From: an uncultured Coriobacteriaceae bacterium
GTDB taxonomy: Bacteria > Actinomycetota > Coriobacteriia > Coriobacteriales > Eggerthellaceae
Assembly (NCBI GenBank): GCA_900539675.1
Contig: UQDJ01000049.1
Coordinates: 1-11,357 of the forward strand
Length of the DNA: 11,357 nucleotides
Direction: 5' to 3'
Each line of letters starts with the position of its first letter. The stretch's first letter is position 1. This document shows positions 1 through 5,964 of the stretch, one piece after another. The notes beneath the pieces are model-generated. The model made no database searches. It worked only from the letters and a program-made list of their open reading frames with translations, and was not told where the DNA came from. A program made the position numbers and the translations under genes.

Positions 1-1547
1 GAAAAGTCGGTATAGAGCTTTGAGGTCTTTTCGTTGTAGTTGCCTGTACCTAACTGGGTAATATGCTGAATGCCATGTTCGGTATGACGTGTGATGGCGC
101 ATATCTTGGAATGCACCTTGAAGTCGTGGAAGCCATAAATGACGTTGGCCCCTGCTTCATCGAAACGCTGTGACCATTCGATGTTGTTCGATTCATCGAA
201 GCGCGCACGCAGTTCAAAAAGCGCGGTTACCTCTTTGCCGTTTTCGGCAGCAGTCAGCAGTGCTTCTGCCAGATGAGACTGATTTGCCAAGCGATACAGG
301 GTAATTTTGATTGAAATGACCGAAGGATCGTTGGCAGCCTCGCGCAGCAGGTTAATGAAGGGATCCATACTTTCATACGGATACATCAGCAAGGTATCGC
401 GTTCGCATACCTGTTCCATGATGGAGCGCTTTTTATCAAAGACGGCAGGCCAAGCAGGAGTAAAGGGTTCGTTGGTAATACGCTTTGCCACATCCGGATC
501 TATCATGTCAGCCAAGCCCCAGGCATATCCCATATCCAGAGGAACGCTGGTGATATACACCTGGTGTGGCTTTAAACCCAAGCGCTTAAGTAAGAACTTC
601 GAGGTCACCGGAGAAAGTGGCGTGTCGGACTCAAGACGCACTGGAGCCAGACGTGAGCGCTTTTTCAAAATGCGCTTCATGTGTTCGCGATAGTCGTAAT
701 CCATATCTTCGGTGCCATCGTTGGGATCAATATCGGCATTGCGGGTTACGCAAATAACGCTGGCACGTTTGGTGGTGTACATGGAGAACACATCAGCCAT
801 GATGGTTTTAAGAGCGTTTTCCAAAAGAATAAACTGGGTGCCTTCACCGGGCAGTGAAATGACGCGCTTTGCCTGACGAGGCAGAGGTACTAAACCAAAT
901 GTGGCATCATCGGCACCAAGGTTCTTTTCTTTTTTCTTGTCGCCCTTTTCGGAATTTTTCGTCTTTTCGCGATTCTTTTCTTCGTCCAAACGAACCAGAA
1001 CATAAAGAGCACCGTTTTCCAGATGGGGAAACGGGTGGCGCGAATTGATGATCTGAGGAGAAAGATAGGGCACTACCTTTTCGTTCAAGTATTCACGCAA
1101 ATACGCTGCTTGCTGCTTGTTTAAATCTTTCGCTTGCAGCTGACAGATGTTGCGTTCAGCCAGCTTTTCAATGAGTTGATTGAAGATGCGTTCCTGTTCG
1201 GGATACAGCTCATGGCAGCGTTCGTAGATGGCCATCAGCTGTTCATCAGGGGTCATTTGCGTTTTGTTGTCGCGCAGTTCTTTTTTGACCAACGATAAGT
1301 CGGTCAAGCTACCTACGCGCACCATGAAAAACTCCTGCAGGTTGCTGGAGAAAATAGACACAAACGTTAAGCGCTCAAGCAGAGGCACATTGTGGTCTTC
1401 ACCCTGATCGAGTACGCGTTTGTTGAAGCTTAACCATGAAAGCTCGCGGTTTTGCATATAGGGCAGTACGTAAGGACGATGCGATTTTTTCGAATCGTTT
1501 GGTGCAGGGGTGGTGTTCTGGTCAGTCTTTGCTTTGTTGTCCATCAT
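1..1547 (-). CDS. ppk1: Polyphosphate kinase 1 (PPK1), C-terminus cut by window edge
   Basis: Makes inorganic polyphosphate from the gamma-phosphate of ATP, reversibly, through a phosphohistidine intermediate. I read 515 codons from the ATG at 1547 with no stop before the left edge. The family is usually near 700 residues, so about 170-190 C-terminal residues are missing. Seen in the translation: the N-terminal motif NRELSWLSFNKRVLDQ (from about residue 33), FSSNLQEFFMVRVG, the ITLYRLA stretch, FELRARFDESNNIEWS, and KVHSK with His479 in the place of the phosphorylated histidine (His435 in E. coli), then QLGTGNYNEKTSKLYTDF. The start is supported by AGGAG eight bases upstream; the next codon is also ATG (1544), so either could serve. 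A Lys/Glu-rich insertion lies at about residues 188-214. It lies 77 bp downstream of ppx on the same strand, probably co-transcribed. The identification is secure. Confidence 0.96.
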   Translation of the reverse strand, partial: MMDNKAKTDQNTTPAPNDSKKSHRPYVLPYMQNRELSWLSFNKRVLDQGEDHNVPLLERLTFVSIFSSNLQEFFMVRVGSLTDLSLVKKELRDNKTQMTPDEQLMAIYERCHELYPEQERIFNQLIEKLAERNICQLQAKDLNKQQAAYLREYLNEKVVPYLSPQIINSRHPFPHLENGALYVLVRLDEEKNREKTKNSEKGDKKKEKNLGADDATFGLVPLPRQAKRVISLPGEGTQFILLENALKTIMADVFSMYTTKRASVICVTRNADIDPNDGTEDMDYDYREHMKRILKKRSRLAPVRLESDTPLSPVTSKFLLKRLGLKPHQVYITSVPLDMGYAWGLADMIDPDVAKRITNEPFTPAWPAVFDKKRSIMEQVCERDTLLMYPYESMDPFINLLREAANDPSVISIKITLYRLANQSHLAEALLTAAENGKEVTALFELRARFDESNNIEWSQRFDEAGANVIYGFHDFKVHSKICAITRHTEHGIQHITQLGTGNYNEKTSKLYTDF

Positions 1548-1624
1548 CCGTTAATCTCCTTGCTTGCTTTCCCCTAAATCTTTTCTTCCCTGCTCATTGT
1601 AGCGGTATTCGTTGAGAACATGCG

Positions 1625-2572
1625 CTATTCGGGACTCCCGGTGCCCACCGGTTTTACCAGCACGCGTTCGGCCAAATATCCTTCACGCACTCCAAACTTC
1701 AGAATGTCTAAACGTTTGGCGTTACAGAGGGCGAACACTTCGCGAATAATGACACATCCCGGAATAAAGGTGTGGATACGGTCCGGAACGGTGTGTAGCG
1801 CCTGATGAGCAAAGGTGCCCGGATCGTTTTCGTAGGCCGATAAAAGCGTGTCAAGGTGCTCGGGCAGCAAATACTCAAAACGCTCTCCATCGTTACAAAT
1901 ATCGCCGTATACCTTTGCGGCAGAACGAATGGAACCACCGATGCCATAGAGCTGGTTGGCGGCATATATCTTAACTCCCTGATCGGAGGCCAAATCACGG
2001 AACTTTTTTGCCATGGTCTCAATTTCTTTGGGAGTAGGTAAAAGCCCTTTTACGTAATTGGCAAACGAAGAAAGCGATCCCTGGGGGATGCTGATCTTAT
2101 CCAAATCGAGTCCCTTGTGAATATGGGTCAGCTCGGTGGATCCGCCGCCGATATCAACCATGGTGCCTGCATCCATGAAGTGATCGATGCTGGCTCCTAA
2201 AAATCCCAGATGAGCTTCTTCTTCGCTGGATAAAATAGTGATACGCATGCCGGTTCCCGCTTCAATTGCCATGGTGGCTTCATGGGAATTGGTGCAGTTG
2301 CGCAGTACTGCCGTTGCGAAAATATCGATGCGTTTGCAGGAGAAATGTGAGGCTCGACGCAGGTGGCCGTTGATGGTTTTGATGGCCTTTTGAATACCTT
2401 CTGGGGTCATAGCACCATCTTTTATATAGGAGGCAAGACCTGCCATTATTTTGTAGTTCAACAGGGTTGTAATATCTTTTTTTGTCAGTGGCTTTCGCGG
2501 TGTGCAATCAACTTCATAGATGCACAGACGGATGGTATTTGAGCCGAAGTCAATAATGCCGTAGCGAGCCAT
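1625..2572 (-). CDS. ppx: Exopolyphosphatase, Ppx/GppA family
   Basis: A 315-residue ASKHA-fold phosphatase that should release phosphate from the ends of polyphosphate, or hydrolyse pppGpp to ppGpp; sequence alone does not separate the two. Seen: the N-terminal phosphate-binding loop GIIDFGSNTIRL (5-16), the acidic catalytic stretch SSEEEAHLGFLG (115-126), the second nucleotide-binding loop VDIGGGSTEL (139-148), YGIGGSIRSAAKV (209-221), PDRIHTFIPG (263-272) and the C-terminal GVREGYL (294-300). The length fits the short two-subdomain forms, without the C-terminal HD-like region of the roughly 510-residue E. coli Ppx. The ATG at 2572 is preceded by AAGGAGA at good spacing. It is first of a ppx-ppk1 pair, so synthesis and breakdown of polyphosphate would be expressed together. 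The neighbouring PPK1 and PPK2 favour exopolyphosphatase as the main role (inference). Confidence 0.94.
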   Translation of the reverse strand: MARYGIIDFGSNTIRLCIYEVDCTPRKPLTKKDITTLLNYKIMAGLASYIKDGAMTPEGIQKAIKTINGHLRRASHFSCKRIDIFATAVLRNCTNSHEATMAIEAGTGMRITILSSEEEAHLGFLGASIDHFMDAGTMVDIGGGSTELTHIHKGLDLDKISIPQGSLSSFANYVKGLLPTPKEIETMAKKFRDLASDQGVKIYAANQLYGIGGSIRSAAKVYGDICNDGERFEYLLPEHLDTLLSAYENDPGTFAHQALHTVPDRIHTFIPGCVIIREVFALCNAKRLDILKFGVREGYLAERVLVKPVGTGSPE

Positions 2573-2647
2573 ATACGCTTTCTCCTTGTGGATGAATTGG
2601 TGTCAACCGCTCAGTAACACAAGCAGTATCTTCAATAGATTTAACTA

Positions 2648-2672
2648 TACCCCAGCTAAGGTAGGTGGGGTA
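2648..2672. repeat. Inverted repeat, 7-bp arms (TACCCCA / TGGGGTA)
   Basis: Perfect arms at 2648-2654 and 2666-2672 with an 11-base spacer. The left end overlaps the first two bases of the possible minus-strand -10 TATAGT (2649-2644), so a protein bound here could affect ppx transcription. In a minus-strand transcript starting further upstream it could fold as a hairpin. There is no T-run on either side, so it is not a terminator. Confidence 0.5.
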
Positions 2673-2712
2673 GGATCGGTGATGACACATTTGTTTAACA
2701 TTTGCGGCGTAC

Positions 2713-2730
2713 CATGAAAGATATTTCATG
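2713..2730. repeat. Inverted repeat, 7-bp arms (CATGAAA / TTTCATG)
   Basis: Perfect arms at 2713-2719 and 2724-2730 around GATA, giving a compact 18-bp operator-like dyad. A related half-site TTTCACG follows at 2738-2744, 14 bp after the start of TTTCATG, and is itself followed by AAAC. The compact A/T-rich symmetry resembles a dimeric repressor or activator site more than an RNA hairpin. No regulator is assigned. Confidence 0.5.
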
Positions 2731-2776
2731 AGAATGATTTCACGAAACTGCATAAGAAGTTTTGCTTTATGGTTTG

Positions 2777-2799
2777 TGACTGCGTGGGTAACGCAGTCA
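2777..2799. repeat. Inverted repeat, 9-bp arms (TGACTGCGT / ACGCAGTCA)
   Basis: Perfect arms at 2777-2785 and 2791-2799 with loop GGGTA. If one unpaired base is allowed, the symmetry extends outward: TTGT before the left arm mirrors AACAA after the right arm. It lies about 120 bp upstream of the PPK2 start. No T-run follows on either strand, so it is an operator candidate or a leader hairpin, not an intrinsic terminator. Confidence 0.55.
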
Positions 2800-2831
2800 A
2801 CAAGAGCGCAACAGCTGCGGGCATAATAGTT

Positions 2832-2854
2832 CACGTGGGCACAGAAGCCACGTG
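2832..2854. repeat. Inverted repeat, 7-bp arms (CACGTGG / CCACGTG)
   Basis: Perfect arms at 2832-2838 and 2848-2854 with a 9-base spacer; each arm contains the self-symmetric hexamer CACGTG. It is the dyad nearest to the PPK2 start (about 65 bp upstream). Part of the left arm recurs as an 11/13 direct match, TCACGTGGGCACA (2831-2843) and TCACGGGGACACA (2863-2875), 32 bp apart, close to three helical turns. Confidence 0.5.
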
Positions 2855-2919
2855 CATCCTGGTCACGGGGACACAACAGCTGAGTGCGTAACAACCTTAC
2901 CGGCAGAAAGGGGACTGCC

Positions 2920-4617
2920 ATGCTTGATACGGTACCTATGGGTAGGCAGAAAATTAGCAAGGCCGAATATAAGGTTCGGTTCAAAGAATTGGTGAATCGT
3001 TTGGTGGTTTTACAGCAGGAAGCCAAACACAAAGAAGTAGGTGTGGTCATCCTGTTTGAAGGATGGAAAGGCGCTGGCAAGGGCAGCCGTATTTCCGATC
3101 TGATTTATCACTTAGATGCACGTGATACCTCGGTATATGTAACCGAAGACTTCGATGAAGACGAAGCGCGTTTGGTCATGAATCAGGATTTCGGTGCCAC
3201 GGGGTATTATCCGGTTATGCAGCAGTTCTGGAAGGCGCTTGGTCCGCGTGGCAGTATGACCTTTTATGATCGTGGTTGGTATTCGGTAGCTGCTCAACAC
3301 ATCACCAGCATGTTGCCTGCAAAGGGAAAGCTTTCCAAAAAGGACCGCGCAGCTATTAAAGAGCGTGCAGCGCGCATGGTTGATTCCATTGAGGATTTTG
3401 AAACTCAACTGCGCAACGATGGCTATTTGGTGCTCAAATTCTTCCTGCACATTTCCGAAAAAACACAGCGTGAGCGTTTGGTGAGTCTCTATAGCGATCC
3501 GGCTACTAAGTGGCGCGTTTCGCGCAAGGATATAAGGCAGCTTGAGTTTTACGATCGTATGTATGAGGTCTACGACGATATGTTGGATAATTCCAACTTC
3601 AAAATTGCACCCTGGATTCTGCTTGACGCAGAAGATCATCGTCGCGTGAACTTGAGCGTGGTACAGGCGCTGGTTACCGCGCTAGAAAAGGAGCTTTCCA
3701 AGAAGCCCGATGCATCTATGCTCGAAGCTGAAAAGAAAGCGCAGGAAAATTCTGCTGGCACGCTCAATGAAGTTGAAGGCGATGAGCGCAGTCGTACGCC
3801 AGAACAGAATCGCTTGATGCTTTTGCATGCTCAGGCGCAAGCTAAAGAGGCTAGCTTGCACGCGCCCACTATGACGCGCTTTGCGGCAAGCGAGCATATT
3901 CCTTCGCTCGATGAAGTGGATCACACATTGGCGTTATCACATGCGGAATACAAGTTACAGCTTAAAGCCGAACAGGAGCGATTGCGCCGTATTGAACTTG
4001 AAATGTATATTCATCGCATACCGATGATGATTATGTATGAGGGATGGGATGCGGCTGGCAAGGGCGGCAGCATTAAGCGTGTGGCACAGGCGCTTGATGC
4101 GCGTGCTTACACCATTTTCCCTAGTCCTGCTCCGACTAAGCCTGAATTAGCTCATCCTCATCTGTGGCGCTATTGGACGCGTTTGCCAAAGGCAGGTCAT
4201 GTGGGCATTTATGACCGCAGTTGGTATGGACGCGTGCTGGTTGAACGCGTTGAGGGTTTTGCCAGCACGGCACAGTGGTCGCGCGCCTATGAAGAGATCA
4301 ATGAATTTGAGCGCGACATGGTTGAATGGGGTGCAATTCTTTTGAAGTTTTGGGTGGATGTTTCGCCCGAAACTCAGCTGGCTCGTTTTGAAGCCCGAGA
4401 ATCAAATCCCGAAAAGCAGTGGAAGATCACTTCGGAAGACTGGCGAAACCGCGATAAATATCCGCAGTACAAGGCTGCTGTTGAAGATATGTTTCGTTTG
4501 ACTTCTACGGTCAATGCACCGTGGATCATTCTGGAATCGGACAACAAATACTACGCTCGAGTAAAGGCGTTACGCATTATCAATGAAGCTATTGAGCGTC
4601 GCTTGGATGTTATGTGA
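2920..4617 (+). CDS. pap: Two-domain PPK2, probable class II polyphosphate:AMP phosphotransferase
   Basis: Predicted to transfer phosphate from polyphosphate to a nucleotide; the fused two-domain layout matches class II PPK2 enzymes, which convert AMP to ADP. The protein is 565 residues from the ATG at 2920, chosen because AGAAAGGGG lies six bases upstream; an in-frame GTG at 2884 lacks such a site. Domain 1 (about 20-255) has the P-loop GWKGAGKGS (48-56) and YDRGWYS (116-122). A charged, probably flexible linker spans about 258-333. Domain 2 (about 335-565) has canonical GWDAAGKGG (375-383), YDRSWYGRVLVER (431-443) and EEDW-like SEDWRNRDKYPQY (505-517). Domain 2 is the better candidate active unit; domain 1 has Lys in place of the usual P-loop Asp. 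It is divergent from ppx-ppk1 and heads a co-directional run through purH. The family is sure; the exact substrate is inferred. Confidence 0.92.
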   Translation: MLDTVPMGRQKISKAEYKVRFKELVNRLVVLQQEAKHKEVGVVILFEGWKGAGKGSRISDLIYHLDARDTSVYVTEDFDEDEARLVMNQDFGATGYYPVMQQFWKALGPRGSMTFYDRGWYSVAAQHITSMLPAKGKLSKKDRAAIKERAARMVDSIEDFETQLRNDGYLVLKFFLHISEKTQRERLVSLYSDPATKWRVSRKDIRQLEFYDRMYEVYDDMLDNSNFKIAPWILLDAEDHRRVNLSVVQALVTALEKELSKKPDASMLEAEKKAQENSAGTLNEVEGDERSRTPEQNRLMLLHAQAQAKEASLHAPTMTRFAASEHIPSLDEVDHTLALSHAEYKLQLKAEQERLRRIELEMYIHRIPMMIMYEGWDAAGKGGSIKRVAQALDARAYTIFPSPAPTKPELAHPHLWRYWTRLPKAGHVGIYDRSWYGRVLVERVEGFASTAQWSRAYEEINEFERDMVEWGAILLKFWVDVSPETQLARFEARESNPEKQWKITSEDWRNRDKYPQYKAAVEDMFRLTSTVNAPWIILESDNKYYARVKALRIINEAIERRLDVM

Positions 4618-4705
4618 CGGTATTGCCTGAAAAATGGTGGTGTTCTGAAAAGGTGGTACATTAAACTTTCTGTGAAGGATGATCTTGAGTTTTTAAAGGT
4701 GTTTC
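4618..4705 (+). other. Short gap between PPK2 gene and sortase gene
   Basis: These 88 bp show no intrinsic terminator, so read-through from the PPK2 gene into the sortase and purine genes is possible. There is an imperfect short direct repeat, CTGAAAAATGGTGGT (4627-4641) and CTGAAAAGGTGGT (4645-4657), 18 bp apart. No convincing -35/-10 pair was found. AAAGG at 4695-4699 is the probable sortase ribosome binding site. Confidence 0.4.
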
Positions 4706-5962
4706 ATGAGACATAACAATCGCAGGAATTCGTCTGGCAAGAATTCGTACGGCAAGATTCCCTATGATCAAAATCCCTCTGGCAGGAATTCATATGGTCG
4801 TCATGCCGCTTCGTCTCACTCCGGCTCCAGTACTTCAGGCTCGCGGCAGCAGTCCTACGGCTCGCAACAAGGTTATGGGACAAACCAGCCCTACGGCTCC
4901 TCGCGCTCTCCCTATACCTCCGATCAGCCTTATGGCTCGCAGCAATCGTATGTCTCACAGGTGCCTTATGGCTCTCAGCGCCCCTATAGTTCACAGCAGC
5001 CCTATGGCTCACAGCAGTCCTATGGCTCACAGGTGTCTTATGGCTCTCAGCGGCCTTATGGTTCGCAGCAATTCTATGGTTCGCCCACCCCAGGTATGCC
5101 CGAACCGCCCCGCAAGCGCCGCAATACGGCACGTATTGTGTTTCGTATCGCACTGGCGGTCTTCATTATTGCTGTTGTGGCATTGGGCGCCATCATTTTT
5201 CAGTATTTGGCACAGCAACGTGCCTATGATGATTTGGAGCAGTATGCCCAAGTATCCGATTCTCAAAATCTTCAGTTATCAGATTTAACCGTAGATTGGG
5301 CGGCACTTCACGACATTAATCCCGACATTGTGGCATGGATTTATGTGCCCGACACGCCGATCAATTATCCCGTGGTGCAGGGCGCTGATAATGAAGAGTA
5401 TTTACACAAAGCCTTTGATGGATCTACCGGTTGGTTAGCTTCGGCGGGTACGATCTTTTTGGACTCTTCCAACGCTGCTGATCTAACGGATCGCAATATG
5501 GCTCTGTATGGCCATCACATGAATGACGGCAGCATGTTTGCTTGCTTAACCAGCTGGCTTGACGATGACGAATTCAACGCGCACCGCGATATGTATGTTT
5601 TGACACCAGAAGGCAATTATCGTCTCAAAACGTTCTCGTTGCTAAAAACAACTGGTTCCGATGCGCTCGTTCAAACTACCTTTAAAAACGACGATTCCTA
5701 TCAAAACTATATCCAAGACAAGCTTGATCGTAGCCTGGTAACTCAAAAGGGCGATGTATTGAGCGCTTCAGATATTCAGCAATCATTCCTATTCGCCACC
5801 TGTGAATACTCACAAAATGATGGTCGCGCAGTTCTTTGTGCGGCGGTGGTAGAAACTACAGTAGCAGATGATCCCTACCTGTCTGGAACCGCTTCGGGCA
5901 TGACCGGATTGTCTTCTAACGCGGATGCGCACTTAGATAGTCAATACAAGGAGGCAGCATAA
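4706..5962 (+). CDS. Class B sortase with a long Tyr-Gly-Ser-Gln repeat tail
   Basis: A membrane-anchored cysteine transpeptidase expected to attach surface proteins to the cell wall or pilins to each other. The protein has 418 residues: a low-complexity N-terminal region (1-135) rich in Tyr, Gly, Ser and Gln, a basic RKRR stop (136-139), one hydrophobic segment (about 143-167), then a sortase domain (about 195-385). Catalytic residues seen are His270 in LYGHHMNDGSMF, Cys366 in FATCEY and Arg374 in DGRAVL, the spacing and context typical of class B. By the positive-inside rule the repeat tail should face the cytosol and the catalytic domain the outside. Known sortases usually have short cytosolic tails, so this one is unusual. 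ATG 4706 has AAAGG upstream. The stop is 2 bp before the purF start. No sorting-signal substrate lies in the window, so its target is unknown. Confidence 0.93.
   Translation: MRHNNRRNSSGKNSYGKIPYDQNPSGRNSYGRHAASSHSGSSTSGSRQQSYGSQQGYGTNQPYGSSRSPYTSDQPYGSQQSYVSQVPYGSQRPYSSQQPYGSQQSYGSQVSYGSQRPYGSQQFYGSPTPGMPEPPRKRRNTARIVFRIALAVFIIAVVALGAIIFQYLAQQRAYDDLEQYAQVSDSQNLQLSDLTVDWAALHDINPDIVAWIYVPDTPINYPVVQGADNEEYLHKAFDGSTGWLASAGTIFLDSSNAADLTDRNMALYGHHMNDGSMFACLTSWLDDDEFNAHRDMYVLTPEGNYRLKTFSLLKTTGSDALVQTTFKNDDSYQNYIQDKLDRSLVTQKGDVLSASDIQQSFLFATCEYSQNDGRAVLCAAVVETTVADDPYLSGTASGMTGLSSNADAHLDSQYKEAA
4850..5085 (+). repeat. 18-bp periodic repeat coding for xxYGSQ hexapeptides
   Basis: About thirteen imperfect hexapeptide units of the form (Q/V/R)(P/S)YGSQ cover residues 49-126 of the sortase. 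Later units follow the order QPYGSQ, QSYxSQ, VxYGSQ, RPYxSQ twice: residues 74-97 and 98-121 (bases 4925-4996 and 4997-5068) form a 72-bp tandem duplication with 10 mismatches by my alignment, about 86% identity. Most mismatches are at third positions, so the coding register is kept. It is a coding repeat, not CRISPR: there are no unique spacers. Confidence 0.9.
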
Positions 5963-5964
5963 CT

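Larger units (their letters stand above)
2573..2919. promoter_or_regulatory. Divergent intergenic control region between ppx-ppk1 and PPK2
   Basis: This 347-bp stretch has no credible gene. It must hold promoters for both directions. A possible minus-strand -10 element, TATAGT, is at 2649-2644, but I see no good -35 at the right distance, so no promoter is called firmly. Four perfect inverted repeats with 7-9 bp arms are spread across it (2648-2672, 2713-2730, 2777-2799, 2832-2854; listed separately). Their centres are about 55-67 bp apart. The minus-strand ribosome binding site of ppx (2586-2581) and the plus-strand site of the PPK2 gene (2905-2913) mark the ends. The control role is inferred from position and symmetry; no known operator was recognised. 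Confidence 0.6.

Noticed and set aside
1548..1624. TACAAT (minus strand, 1601-1596) as a separate ppk1 promoter
   Set aside because: No acceptable -35 at 16-18 bp; the gap is short and co-transcription with ppx is simpler.
2601..2606. TTGACA on the minus strand as a -35 for ppx
   Set aside because: A -10 at normal spacing would fall on the ppx ribosome binding site; no such element is there.
2884..2919. Upstream GTG start adding 12 residues to the PPK2 protein
   Set aside because: No ribosome binding site at proper distance, while AGAAAGGGG sits six bases before the ATG at 2920.
2550..3080. Minus-strand open frame of 176 codons across the divergent intergenic region
   Set aside because: It overlaps the starts of both ppx and the PPK2 gene, has no family-like composition, and is best explained as chance.
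4618..4705. Purine riboswitch or PurR-type box ahead of the sortase-purine operon
   Set aside because: No conserved riboswitch core or paired PurR-like boxes could be recognised in the 88-bp gap, nor in the 2 bp before purF.
4850..5085. CRISPR-like array
   Set aside because: The periodic units are contiguous 18-bp coding repeats without unique spacers.
4704..5153. Minus-strand open frame rich in Ser, His, Arg and Ala opposite the sortase tail
   Set aside because: Its repetitive composition is the antisense reading of the YGSQ repeat; the plus-strand frame has the membrane segment and sortase domain.
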